This document shows, piece after piece, positions 23,051 through 34,395 of a stretch of DNA of 41,534 nucleotides. How positions within the stretch are numbered: the first letter of the stretch is position 1; the number at the start of each line of letters is the position of its first letter. The notes beneath the pieces were generated by a model. That model saw only the letters and a program-made list of their open reading frames with translations, made no database searches and had not been told where the DNA came from. Source of the stretch: Gnetum montanum (taxonomy: Eukaryota; Streptophyta; Gnetopsida; Gnetales; Gnetaceae); NCBI GenBank assembly GCA_015680685.1, contig MNCI01000868.1:7541-49074 (forward strand). The letters are read 5' to 3'. The position numbers and the translations under genes were made by a program.

Positions 23051-23660
23051 CCTGTATTGTTGATAGTGGATTGTAGATTAAGGGCTACACCCTCATCACC
23101 AATAACAAGGGGTGGAGAATCTTTATGTTGAGAACTCCCAAATGGAGAATCCTCATTATCATTTTGATTAAGTAAGAATAAGAGATTGGTGAACTATTTT
23201 TCCTTCATAAACTCATGGTGCTTCTCTTGGTGTTAATCTTTCCTACATTGTGTTTTAGTGGGACAGTAGTCCCAGTAGTCATAGTCATGCATAACATACT
23301 CCTCTTAAAGATCCTAGATGCCCAACCTCCTAAGAGTTTGAAGTAGCATCCCAAGTACAAATCGATCGAGATGCATTATAATGTTGTCATCCATATCTCC
23401 CCATCACAGTTGTTCATCTTGATGTAGGATGAAGGTGAAGTCAAGCACATACACATCTAAATGAGTATACACCACCTTACATTCTTGAGGGACTAGTGGT
23501 TTAGTATCATCACATCTATAAGAAGAAGAAATTTTGCAATATAGATAAGATATTAGTGTGTGTATGTGATTATATTTATTGTGAGAATGGTTTTGACCTT
23601 AGGGTTCATCCAACAATGTTAATGATGTTCACTAAACCTACATAGTGCATGTTTCAACAA
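23051..23660 (-). other. 5' leader of element A
   Basis: This lies between the primer site and gag. No ORF of note. It includes a serine/arginine-type repeat-like stretch near 23260-23290 on plus (agtagtcccagtagtcatag). It would be the untranslated RNA leader with dimerisation and packaging signals, which I cannot pinpoint. Confidence 0.6.
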
Positions 23661-23678
23661 CCCTAGTAACATTGCCAA
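23661..23678 (-). promoter_or_regulatory. Primer-binding site of element A (tRNA-Asp)
   Basis: The minus strand reads TTGGCAATGTTACTAGGG right after the LTR. It matches 12 of 18 positions of TTGGCGCCGTTGCCGGGG, the complement of the plant tRNA-Asp 3' end. Five of the six differences are transitions. Element B's site (14 of 18) confirms the assignment. Confidence 0.8.
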
Positions 23679-24632
23679 AGATGAGTGGCAAAGTACCCCT
23701 ATGCTCAACCATACAAATCACTAAGCATTCACGTGTGATCCAATTGAATTCCATGGACTCTATGTCCTTCGGTATGCTAGCCTCTAGGGAATGAACTTAT
23801 CCTAACAGTCATTCGTTATCTTCCCAATTACACTTGTGATGTATAAAGCTATCATTAAGTGTAATTGAGGCATATGATTTTTATTATTTTATGTTTTATG
23901 TTCCTGGTACTTTAAAATAGAGAAATGAAATGATTTAATAGCTAATTTAATCTAACTAATTACTTAATCTCTAAATAATCCTAACATAAGTATATGATCC
24001 CACTTTTCATACACATCCTAAACCCACATATCCACTACTAGGATTACCAAGTGCTATGCTACTAAGCAAACCAAGAAATCGCGTTGTTGGGACTACCAAG
24101 CAAATACATGTTTATGCTTGAAGCGGTCTTACTTATGTGTTTAATCTATTTAGCTTAATTAATTAATCAACTAAATTCTAATTTAGCTTAATTAATTGCA
24201 TAATTAATGAAAACAATAAATGAAGAAATAAATCATTAATTTATCCTAAGTGCTACAAGGTTTGATCAAAAGGCTCATCTTTATTGCCACTCACACTAGT
24301 ATGCTCAGGTACATCAGTGCTTGAATAAAGATCCATATACTTTCTGACTCCTGTTGCAGGCACTTAGAGAAATATTCTAACATTTTAATGATAAAATTGC
24401 AAGAGCTCTGCTATAACTATCACTTGACCTCCCATAAACATGGCTGTGAGCGTGTATTTATAGACTTTATTGTCGAGCTACATCAATGGGGCCTCATAGA
24501 TGCAACAAATGCTACATCAATGTAGCCCTATCAACAAGGCAACACCACATAGATGGGGCTATGTTGATGGGGGCCTGTCAACAAGGCCACATCAACGAGG
24601 GCCTGTCAATGTGACACTTTGATGCTTCATCA
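23679..24632 (-). repeat. 5' LTR of element A (954 bp)
   Basis: It starts AGATGAG (decayed TGATGAG) and ends TTCATCA. On the minus strand U3 is at the right, with an imperfect tandem array at about 24478-24615 built on phrases like catcaatgggggcctgtcaa. A TATA box follows (plus atttata, 24456-24462), then R/U5 down to the primer site. It keeps the roughly 200 bp lost from the 3' LTR, including two copies of a gg(g)a(t/c)taccaag phrase common to this LTR family. Confidence 0.93.
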
Positions 24633-24637
24633 TTGGT
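24633..24637. repeat. Right target-site duplication of element A (TTGGT)
   Basis: Exact repeat of 10681-10685, immediately after the LTR end TTCATCA. Confidence 0.9.
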
Positions 24638-27600
24638 TCTTACCAATTTTATCAATTTCTAGTAATATTGACTAATTACAAACAAGAACAAATCTTCTAC
24701 ACATACTTCAACACCAAAACCCTTCATATCACATCAAGTACATGTTAATATTTCATATTTAACCTCAACATCATAAGTTGATAATCACACCTCAAATATG
24801 AGAACAACATATTCATATCATAACTAAGCATATACAATTGACACCTCGTACACAAGATCTCCTATACGCATATTATGCATAACTAACATGTATGCTCATA
24901 CCTACATTTCACATGCTTAGTTAGATATCATATAATTATCTACCAGCTCTAGAACCCTCATAATCTCATCTAAATTTAGTACAAGACTTTCAATTATCAT
25001 ACTTGCTTTTTATCATAAACCACGACCTAGTGACTACTAAATCATGGCTCATGCTTGATCCATATTCTTCATATCATAACTCATGGTGTGGTCATAGCCT
25101 CCATCGTGAGTGCCTTATGACTCATCTCATGCACAAAAAAAGATAATGAAAATTCTACATTCTTCTTCATGACTTATAGTGGGAATGTAATTACCACCAT
25201 GAATGGACTATGACTCATGCTTTATTCTAAACCATACACAAAACACATCATGACTCAACTGCATGAGAGTAATGACTTACATCCTCATACAAATCAATCA
25301 CTACTAGACAATGACTCAACCATAACTCGTAGTTTGTATATGGTTTCAATTCTAAAATTCCTAGAACATCTAAAACACATCAAAAATACATGAAACCACT
25401 ACATGATGATCCTCAATAGTATTATAATGGATCCATGCAATTATAATAATATGTATAAAGAAATATTGTATGGATCATCGGTTTGTTAGGTTAGACCTAG
25501 TTAATATAGGAAGGATATGGGTATAGAGGGGGTAAAGAAAGTAAGTTATTATGTTTTAACAATCATAGGTTCAATATTGTGCAAGAAGTCATAGTAGAAT
25601 AATTTAATTTAGTTTAGATGATATTGTATATTTATTATTATTTTAGGAAACATGAGGTATTTATGGAGAATTTGAAACATTCATGAACAACTAGCTTTTT
25701 CTAATGTAGGAGAGTTGTAAGTCATTGGGGGTTAGGGCAAAATGAAGGTGAAAGTAGGGGTTGTTTATTTCATAGAAGCTATGATGCTCTATGATCTAAT
25801 ATAAATGCAACTAAATCAAAAACAACATTCTAAGGAATTCAACATACAAAATACAAAACCTAAAATTAAAAAACCAAACTAACTAAGTTGATCCAACTCA
25901 AAAATAACAAAAACAATAACATACATGAATTTAAATGCACAAACATTACCAAAAGAAAACATACCTAAGACACTAACAAAACCAACAAGCACTATAGAAA
26001 AAACTAATAAATCAACATATACTATCATCAAATGACAAAAAAGCAAAGCAAATTACCATAGAACAATAAAAAAGATGAACAAAATGTCTACAAATATAAA
26101 CACACAAATAATATGTTATTATTAGTATGTAATGCAAGTAATACTTTAAAATTTGAAATCAATTTTTACTCTTGTGCTTTAAAAGATGAAAAGTCAAATC
26201 ATCTTTTATTCTATTTTATTTATAAAAAAATGGACAAATGTAAGTGATTTTGGCCCCAATTCATCATATTTTTTAATTTTGCTTAGTGGAAAATGACTTT
26301 CCATTATCCCCTAGTATGTCCTCAATGTTTTTGTATAAAATAAAATCTCATATAATGATGTAATAATTAGGCATTTTGTCAATAAATATTGTATATGAAT
26401 TTTTTCTAAAAGTTTTAAGCTCTCTGCTATCTCTACCCTTAATCATTTTTCTCTCAATATCATTCAATAACATTTGATCATTACCTCATCAAATTCCATG
26501 ACTAATTATTCTCATCATCACTTCATCAAACATAAGAATCTAAATCTCAATCACCATCAAATCATGAAAATTATCAAGATCTTCAAATCTATTTAACTTA
26601 ATTCATTTAGTTTTAGCACATCATTGTTTAAAATGTCGAGGGTCATCAAGTTTGAACAATATAATTCCATCATAATTTTATTTCAAATCATTCAAATTTA
26701 TATCTCAAAAAATTAGAATTCAATTCAAGATATTCAACATAATACATTAACAAAATGCAAAAATTAGATACACCCAACACACTAAAAAAATCAACACACA
26801 TTACAAAAAAAAACTAACCAAAACAAAATATAATAAAACATGAAAGAATGAAGATGAAAGCAAAGGAAACAAAGAGGAAGAGATAAAAAAGAAAGAAATA
26901 ATAAAGAAGAGATTGATATGCTAGATTTTATGCAATCTATAAACTAGATTAAACATAATTATATATACTAAGATGGCTAAGAGTGTGAATATAGATTCAA
27001 ATTTTTTGCTGTAAGGACAATTAATAAGAAGATGAGCATGCATAAACTTCAACCTCTACTTCCATTGTTCACAACCTCCATTTTATTTCCAAGATCTTGG
27101 CTAAAAATTTTTGGACAATAGTTTCATAATATTCCCAATATTTTCCTCTACCCAACTAATATTGTCACAATACAAAGGTACATAACTCACACATGAAAAC
27201 TCCAAATCCAAAACTGATTAAACCCATGATAAACACATTATACATAACACACATCTACATGTCATAAACTAGTCCAATCATCACTTAGCATAGTCAGACA
27301 ACTCAAACGGATAAATGGAAAACACTATACATAAATTATAAATACATACCAAACTACTATTGTTGTCTCCAACCCTTATTTCTACTAGATACAACACCTA
27401 TCTAACAATGAGATGTTAGCCTAATGGTAAGACTCTTGATTTGGAAGCTCCAAGTTATGAGTATGATTCTAGTGGGTAATGCTAAGTTATAATATTCTAA
27501 TTAGACTATATATCTTAGGGTGTACCTATGTTTCGATTATTTGGGTTCCAACACCCTATAATAATAGTGTGTATAATCATATTAGATAATCATCATAGGA

Positions 27601-28230
27601 CATCAAATTTCATATTTCATATAATAAAATATCATAATACATCATAAAACATATACTAATATCATATACTAACTAACCTACACACACATGAGACTACAAC
27701 CTACTCATACACATACTATACCAATGGCCTCTAATCAAGGTTGTGATAAGTAATTGATGTAACTATCTATCTTTGAAGCAAGTTATGGTATTTACCTTTC
27801 CAACTAATTTTACTACATTTTGGAATTTTGCATTTGAATGTGTGATGTAACACTTGGTATTTTTATTCATATTTAATCATGTGGACATTAATATCTCATG
27901 TTTCATCAACATTTAAAAGTATCTAGTTTATGTTCTTGTTTAACTTTTATCTTGCTAGTTATATTTGATGCATTTTGAATACTCTAAATTTTTTATTGGC
28001 ATTAGGATCATGTGAACTAGTATTACTTAGTTTATAGGGTTGGTTTGCTTCCAAGGGATTATTGTCTATCTATAATACCTTTTTCTTTGTTACCCCTTTG
28101 TATATATTTTCTAAAAATGCCTACTACTTTTCCTAACCATTATTTTGACATTCTTTATCAATTATATTAAATTGTGACTTTTATTTTACGTAAGACTTAT
28201 ATAGCCAAGCCTAGGTTAAGGGGTGTTATA
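24638..28230 (-). repeat. Putative LTR of element E, third segment and outer end
   Basis: By nesting this continues the sequence interrupted at 10685. It is noncoding, AT-rich and CA-rich, with no gag or pol similarity. It ends cctaggttaaggggtgttata at 28210-28230, whose inverse resembles the TGTAACACC...CTAGG terminus of LTRs E and G. If this is the outer end, the assembled LTR would be about 6.2 kb, unusually long, so another unrecognised insertion may be inside. A G-richer patch at 25480-25780 contrasts with its flanks and is one candidate. A SINE-like copy sits at 27413-27565. Confidence 0.4.
27413..27565 (+). repeat. tRNA-derived SINE-like copy 1
   Basis: The head resembles a tRNA gene promoter: gttagcctaatggtaagactc (A-box-like TRGYNNARNGG), then 30 bp later gagtatgattcta (decayed B box GGTTCGAATCC). 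It aligns over about 140 bp with 28600-28735, including aagactcttgattt, gaagctccaagt(t/c)atg and atatcttagggtgtaccta. A tRNA-like head followed by a shared non-tRNA body is the structure of a plant SINE. Poly(A) tail and flanking duplications are not clear. Confidence 0.6.
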
Positions 28231-28599
28231 ACTAATTTATTCATTGAAGTGACTTCCAATTTAGAGGATCTTAATCCAATCTTTCTAATGTTACAATCAA
28301 TGTAAAGTGCTAACTTTTTAGTGGCTTGACATTCATTGTGAATAAGTCCTATAACATGACAATTAATGTAAAGGGCAAGCCTCGTTACAACTAGAAGGCC
28401 ATCATGGATAATTCATAAAAACATAGTAGTCAATGTAGAGTATCAACCTCCTAATAACTTAAAAACCATCATGGATTGGCATAAGTTTAGCTAGCTTCTC
28501 ATTTTCTAACAAGCTAATTCTAAAATTGTTCTATCCACCATTAATCAAAGATTGAATATTATTTAACTTTAAATGACATCAATGGAAAACACCATCATC
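28231..28599. repeat. Imperfect 66-bp tandem repeat and unassigned sequence
   Basis: Phrases caat(c/t)aatgtaaag at 28293 and 28359, and gtcaatgtagag near 28425, mark about 2.8 copies of a 66-bp unit (28293-28480). The second and third copies also share ccatcatggat. Nothing else is recognised here, and no ORF has family similarity. Confidence 0.6.
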
Positions 28600-28735
28600 A
28601 TTCTAGTGGTAAGACTCTTGATTTAAAAGCTCCAAGTCATGGGTTCAATTTTGGTGAGCAATGTTGAGTTATAAAGTTTTAATTGGACCATATCTTAGGG
28701 TGTATCTATATTATAATTATTTTGGATTTTTATCA
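28600..28735 (+). repeat. tRNA-derived SINE-like copy 2
   Basis: It begins ctagtggtaagactcttg (A-box-like) and has gggttcaatttt (closer to a B box than in copy 1), then the same body as copy 1 to about 28735. It lacks the first few bases of copy 1. The two copies are 1.2 kb apart in the same orientation. Confidence 0.6.
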
Positions 28736-29019
28736 TCCAAAAGTTCATAATTATTCTTATAATGTAAACTACATCTTATACTATGATATATGTTACAACA
28801 ATTGAGTTTTCTTCAATCATTAATTTTCAAAACCACTACTACAACACACTTCCATCTCATACTACACATACACTATAGTAGCAATTTTGCATTTATCAAA
28901 TAATAGTATTAGTTTTTTATTCTCTTTTCTAACTATTTTGAGATAATATTTATTCGATTTTAAGAATTTTCAAGTCATTTCATGTTACAAGTTAAGAGAG
29001 ATATTGAAGATTCTACTGT
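28736..29019. other. Unassigned AT-rich sequence left of element B
   Basis: Nothing recognised on either strand. The homology of B's 3' LTR starts abruptly at about 29020, so this DNA replaced, or lies beyond, the lost R/U5 half of that LTR. Confidence 0.5.
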
Positions 29020-29437
29020 GGCCACTCAAATAAGACATCATCCAGTTGACTCAAATTCACATAGTGGCCACTCATTGACTATTTTTTAGGATTATAGAAT
29101 AAAACTACAAGTGTCTGGCTACACTATTGATCAAATGAAATCAAATACATGGCTGGTGCTCACATATTTATAGGCAAATCCAAGCATTGCACCAATGGAG
29201 ATGTGTGAACAAGGATGTGTCAATGTAGCTAAGTTATAGAAGATGTGATATGGCATCTACAATATAGCATATGCAATATAGCATCTACGATGCAATAGCA
29301 CTTGAGATGCATTGACAAGGATGCTACAATGTAGATGTGATGAAGCATCTACGATATCTCAGTTGATTGATACACTTGACAACATGATGCTTCATCATGT
29401 CCCAACAACTCAGCTACTTGACATATTAGTTTTACCA
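29020..29437 (-). repeat. 3' LTR of element B, U3 part only
   Basis: Homologous to 38720-39168 (gccactcaaataagacatca at the left edge). The right end is acca instead of TCATCA, followed by the polypurine tract. The other 570 bp, R and U5, are missing. The minus-strand TATA box (plus atttata, 29166-29172) lies 265 bp from the U3 end. The interval is filled by repeats of a gatgtgatatagcatctac-like unit. Confidence 0.85.
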
Positions 29438-29455
29438 TACCCCACATTTGACTAA
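29438..29455 (-). promoter_or_regulatory. Polypurine tract of element B
   Basis: The minus strand reads TTTAGTCAAATGTGGGGTA directly before the LTR, equivalent to CAGTCGTGGGGGTA of element C. One G is lost and three bases are inserted in the middle. Confidence 0.7.
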
Positions 29456-30153
29456 AAACTTATCCTTGAGTTATATATAAATGTATGAAGTTCCATTACA
29501 AAAATTGTGGAGTGACCAAGACTAAATCATCTACCATTAAAAAATTGGAGTGTCACATTACAAAATTTTATTCCAGTGGATGTATTACAAAATGACAAAA
29601 GGACCTAATAGAGATTAAAGTTTACAAAATTGCAAAGGTTTGCAAAAATTCACCAAAGATAAATTTTCTTGTTGTCACTAGTGATGATAGACTTTCCAAC
29701 CTTGATTATTATGTTAATGGTTCTCTTTTATGTAGAACATTTTTTAAGGATGGACTAAAATTTCTCCTCACCACCTCATGGATTTAGCAAACATGTGATG
29801 TTTAAGCTTTAATAATTATATATGCTACTATTTGCCCATGGGCATATCCTCCTCTTAGCCTCTTTTCCTTGCCTTGTAAGAGACCTTCAACCTTAGGCAT
29901 TCCTTTTAGCATCATCTACAATCACCCAAGGATCATCATTAGTTTTGGTAATTTTTCCTTAATAATTAACCCTTTTTTGATCCCTGGTTAGATCAAAATT
30001 CAAAACAAATTTAACATTTAGGCTCAAGGTGATTTCATAATAATATTCCCCAAGGTTATGAGGTAACTAAAATCATCAAGTTCTTCAAGTCATTTTGATT
30101 ATTTTTACTATTAGTTATCATAATGTTTGAAAATAGGGTGTTAAAATAAATCC
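29456..30153. other. 3' region of element B at the place of the 3' ORF
   Basis: This interval corresponds to the 2.9-kb 3' ORF region of A, but it is only 0.7 kb and I find no convincing reading frame. The CAG-ATG start seen in A and C was not found. B appears to have lost most of the 3' ORF. Confidence 0.5.
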
Positions 30154-30175
30154 TTAGCCCCCAATGATAAATGAG
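30154..30175 (-). promoter_or_regulatory. Second polypurine-tract-like motif of element B
   Basis: The minus strand reads TTATCATTGGGGGCTAA, aligning with TTGGTTGTGGGGGCTAC at the same relative place in A. Confidence 0.5.
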
Positions 30176-30839
30176 CGTAACTTTGGAAGCTCACAAATTT
30201 TCAAACTAAATCCAAAGGTCTAGTTCACAAAATGACCAAGAAATATTGAATTTGAAGGATAGTTCAATAGAAAAGTCATAAAAATTAATTGAAATTGATA
30301 AAAAGTAATTCCAAAATCATGCATAAGGTTTCAGAAGTTCTCCATGATGTCCTAGAAGATGTGATGTTTCGGTTCAAAGCCATGATCAACAAAAGTCATG
30401 CAAGTGGATCCTTTCCAAACCAAGCTCCTACCATAATACTCTTGCATAACCACCTCTATAGATGTTTGTGGGCATCTTATAAGTTAAATAGAGATCATGC
30501 CTTTGTTTCAAACAACATAAAACTAGCTTGGTTAGGATCCTACACTATACCATAGAAAATCATTAGGCTCATAATTGCATGTAGCAATGAGATGAATAAT
30601 GGAATGAGAAGGGATTGTAAAGATTGGGACATGAGGTACTAAACCATGTCCGCAATAGGTTCTTGTGTTAATTATGATTATGATGACCATCATACCTATC
30701 CACCCAAGTTTTAGATCAAGTCCATACCATTAATAGTGGCCTTGCATTAATGTGCCCCTTTTTGTCTATCATCATGAATCCATAACAACCACAAACAACA
30801 AGCATCACTTTAAAAAAAGAAGAAAAGAGAAGAAGAAAG
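30176..30839. other. Noncoding spacer of element B with the conserved module (30399-30455)
   Basis: Contains gcaagtggatcctttccaaa followed by cttgcataaccacc, the B copy of the module at 15333 and 41445. A short open frame on plus (30289-30555) overlaps it but has no family match and is antisense to the element, so it is treated as chance. Confidence 0.6.
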
Positions 30840-31045
30840 GAAGGAAGGGCCTTACTTAGAGGGGAAACTTTAGGCATGGGTAACATATCTTTCCAACCCC
30901 ATAACCATTGCTTGTAGCCCATTATTATGTCTAAGGGGTGTGCTTTAAATTCTGATCATTTTTTTCTCTCTCTTTTTCCTTTTTTTGTTTGTGTTTTTAA
31001 TTTTTTTTTTCTTTATGAGAACCACACCATGCAAAGACATGCTTC
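30840..31045 (-). repeat. Conserved block with polypurine run (element B copy)
   Basis: Close match to 15780-15985: gggccttacttagagg, ttaggcatgggtaacat, gtctaaggggtgtgcttt, a T/C run at 30958-31015, then aaccacaccatgcaaagac. The flanks are conserved too, so the tract is a fixed part of the element family. Confidence 0.7.
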
Positions 31046-31588
31046 CTATTTATTAGTCGATGATAAGATTAATAAATTTCATGAAGAGTCATAGGCCTCA
31101 AGAAGGAAGTCAAGAAGAGAACCCAACAAATTTCCTTGAGGTCACACCTTTTTCCATTCCCACTTGATCTTTCTCCTTTTCTTCAAGGCACAATGATCAT
31201 TAGTTCATTGTAGTTTCATGTGAGAAAAACCATACTACTTTCATCATAAAGACCTCTTATTTATAGAATTGGAGGGATGGATGATGTGGTCTCACTACTT
31301 TACATAATTATTTACCCAATCATCTTGATAGCATAAGGCAAAGATCCAACACATGGCATCAACTTCTGCATCATGACTGGCAACATCGTTATTAACAAAA
31401 ACATAGTAGACATTCATAAAACATAAAGGAAATGACTCAAGAAAAGGAAAAATTACAAAGAAAATAAAAATAACAAGAAATTTAAAGCATATTAAGAACT
31501 AGAAAATTTTTGAAGAAATAGAAAAATAATAAAAAATTGTAAGATAAAAAGTGAAAATGCACTTAAAAGTTCTTGATTCAAGATGGGG
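31046..31588. other. AT-rich spacer of element B
   Basis: Counterpart of 15986-16615 in A, with the same A-rich end on plus. No coding signal. Confidence 0.6.
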
Positions 31589-31608
31589 CATCTCCCCCAT
31601 GACTAAAC
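31589..31608 (-). promoter_or_regulatory. Third polypurine-tract-like motif of element B
   Basis: The minus strand reads GTTTAGTCATGGGGGAGATG, at the end of the gag-derived frame. In A the same motif lies at the end of integrase. Confidence 0.55.
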
Positions 31609-34395
31609 TCATGTGCGAGCATTCAAAAAATGGAACTGTATATTCCCTTGATTTTTCACCATAATTTTTCCATTTATCGTCTTAAGCGATTTAAGTTTTT
31701 GCATGTTAGCACATTTAACATTGATGATAATCAACTTTCGATCATTTGGAGACATATATTCAGATGGACTAGAAGGTGTTTTCCTTTTAGAGGATTCAGA
31801 TGTGTTTCCTTTTTTATTTTTTATTTTAGTTCTTGAGTCTCTTTGTCTAACATCTTCTTTTGGTGTATAACCAAAGGGTAAAATGTCTTTTTCTAAGTTT
31901 CTTGCTTGGTTCATTTTCTGATGACTAGAACTAATAAGTGGGTTGGATGTTTCTGTGCATCTTTTGAACAATTTGGTATTTTGATTCTTAAGCCAGTGGA
32001 TGTCTTTTGGTTTAGTGGCTACTATGTAGACTTGGTTTTGCACCACACGTGTTCCTTAAGTTTGTTACAGGTAGGTATAGAGATCATGTTAATACTTTGA
32101 ACTTTCAGCCTACAACTACAACCTTTATTATTATTAGTAATTCATGGAATTTTCTATCTCTCCATAGTGATAGGTTCATATTTTAAATTTTCTATTGGAG
32201 TGATAATGGTTGTTGGCTTTTTCATAGAATTAGGAGACACTATCTTTGTGAGGAAGAGGGTTGCAAAAGATTGTCCTTGTACTAGTTCTAATGAGCTAGT
32301 AGAACTACTAGTTTGATTCACATGTGTGCAAATTTTGTTAAAGAAATGATGTTTCCAAGACTTTTGCTTAGGGCTACCAGCACTATTATCCTTATGTATG
32401 TTCACAGCACAAGTTGCATTATTCTGTTGAGGTTGTGATGTCAATCCTTCCTGCATTATTGGTGGTGACATATGTTGGAGGGAAGTATAAGAGTATTGAG
32501 GATGTGATGGATGATGAGAGGCATGAGATGTTGATTCCACAAGATATGTTATGGGTTGATGGTAATCAAGAGAATAGTAGTAGCAATTTAAGGCAAGAGA
32601 AGTAGAACTATTAGGAGGATCATATTGTTGAACATAGCATCCATAAGGATCTAACTGGCGATAGGGGTATTGCTGGTTTATTAATGGCATCCCTCACAAT
32701 TGCGGGTTTTGCCACTATGGTTGATGGTAGTCTTGAAGTTGATAAAAAGTCCCACTAGGATAGTACCATTGGTTGTAGAAATATCTATAATTACCATGTG
32801 GATAGGAAAATCTCCTAGGCATTTTCTTTTCCACAAACTTAAGATTCAAAGCAAAAGCCTGAGATTCTTGTAGATGTAACATAATTGGGTAATAGCCCTT
32901 TGGATGTTTGAATTGACAAATTTTACATCCATCATCCTCCTCTAAATCTAAGTTTGCAACGTCTTCTACCATAGCTATTTTTCCTTTTTACCGATAAGTG
33001 TCCTTACCTGATACCTTGTTTCCTTGTTCTTTTTTCTCTTCTTATTTTGATCACTTGGTCCTATTTGCTTTACCTTCTTCTCTATGATTTTCAAGTTGGT
33101 TGTAACTTTTTCATTCATTAACTCATACATTTTATCTACCCTTATTTGAATCTCAATGGTAAACTTTTGTATTGGCAAGGTTTTGTGTGAAATTAACTCA
33201 TCAAGAGCTACCTCTCTTTCCTAATCATAAATATGGATTTCCTTTTTACAAAGGATTGGATCCTAGTTATATTCCTCCATGCTCTCCCTTTTACTGAGTT
33301 CTCCTTCTTCTTTTGCCACCTATTCAATTAACCTTTGTATTCGATGGGCTTTTAACTTTGATAATCTTCCTTGAGCATAGATCCCCAAGGTCTTCTTTGT
33401 TTTGTTACAAAGCCCATTTATGATGTGATGAAGTTGGTCTTTTTGAAAAAATCCATGACCTGGACATTTATGCAATAGAGAATAATATTTTCCCAAGGCT
33501 ATATCCAACAATTCATGGTTTTCTTGCTTCCACCCTTGGATTTGTTTTCTTAGATGAGACACTCTTAAATAGGTTTGGTATTTTTTGTTGAAGAGCTCAA
33601 GCACTGTGGACCACCGACGGATTAAATCTAGTTCCAACAATCTATACCAAATTTCTTCTTTTATTAATGTCCTAGGGAAGAGCTTAAGCTTTTGCCACTT
33701 ACTTTCAATGTTTTGTAAGGTGTAGACATCATGGAAGGCTTGTAAATGATGTTATGGATTAGAATTATAGCCTTCCTCAAATTTAGGAATATTATTCATA
33801 TCAAGTCATTTGATGCAGCTTTCCCTTTGATGCCTATGAGGTATTCAAATTATCTTCCTAATTTGTATCATGCTCCTAGCACCCAACAAGGGTTCATCAT
33901 TATTAGATATGTCATTATCATAATCTCTATTTTTATTTGTCTAACAGTAATGATCTCATGTATGCTCTCTTTGATGCCTTGCCTCTTGTCTTTGACTCTA
34001 TTTCTATCTTCATCTCGACCTCTTAGTGAATCTCTATTTCCATACCTGTGTTCATCTTTGTTAGAACTAGATGTTGAGGATGAAAACAAAGATGGCGAAC
34101 TGGGGGAATCACCATGGCTCCTATATCTCTCCCTATGATCCGTTGATTCATCTCTTCTAGGTTTGTAGGAGGTCCTAGGCCTTGAGATCTTCCTTGTTCT
34201 AGGACTTGCTCCATCTCCTCTAGGATTGTTTGTGATAGTTGAACATAACTTTTGTATATAGTAAGAGTTGAAATGAGAATATAAGATCTCGTCTTGCAAT
34301 GGTTCACTCCAATTCTCTTTAATATAGATCCAATCATTACTACTATTAGTGTTCTCATTGTGTAATGGACTATAGATACTATGTGAAGGAAACAT
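31609..34395 (-). pseudogene. Gag of element B (better preserved than in A), no pol downstream
   Basis: Six long minus-strand frames tile this interval. The N-terminal part (ATG at 34395) becomes R/D/S-rich (GRDEDRNRVKDKRQ). The Retrotrans_gag core is open at 33640-33320: TVLELFNKKYQTYLRVSHLR, QIQGWKQENHELLDIALGKY, LLHKCPGHGF and HIINGLCNKTKKTL, which matches the Athila/Tat capsid pattern. A coiled-coil-like segment (DKMYELMNEKVTTNLKIIEK) follows at 33178-32975. The knuckle CKICQFKHPKGYY (32972-32715) has its last Cys replaced by Tyr. Then comes a P/Y/Q/S-rich tail (32690-32154) and a K/S-rich end (32046-31609) not matched to protease. Only a few stops and frameshifts separate the frames. Confidence 0.82.

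Larger units (their letters stand above)
10686..24632 (-). mobile_element. Element A: full-length Tat/Athila-like LTR retrotransposon, decayed
   Basis: This element spans 13,947 bp with LTRs at both ends (742 and 954 bp) and a perfect TTGGT target duplication. The primer site beside the right LTR matches tRNA-Asp, and a polypurine tract lies beside the left LTR, so transcription runs on the minus strand. Gene order from the right is leader, gag, PR, RT, RNase H, INT, a long spacer, then a 3' ORF. The tRNA-Asp primer, large size and extra 3' ORF are typical of the Tat/Athila group. Stops interrupt every gene, and a solo LTR (H) is lodged in pol. It must have moved in the past but cannot now act autonomously. 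Confidence 0.92.

Noticed and set aside
27413-27490. Functional tRNA gene
   Set aside because: The acceptor and anticodon stems do not pair, the B box is decayed, and the homology with copy 2 runs well past a tRNA's length.
33746-34138. Plus-strand open frame of 130 codons opposite gag of element B
   Set aside because: It is the antisense shadow of the R/D/S-rich Gag N-terminus and has no family similarity.
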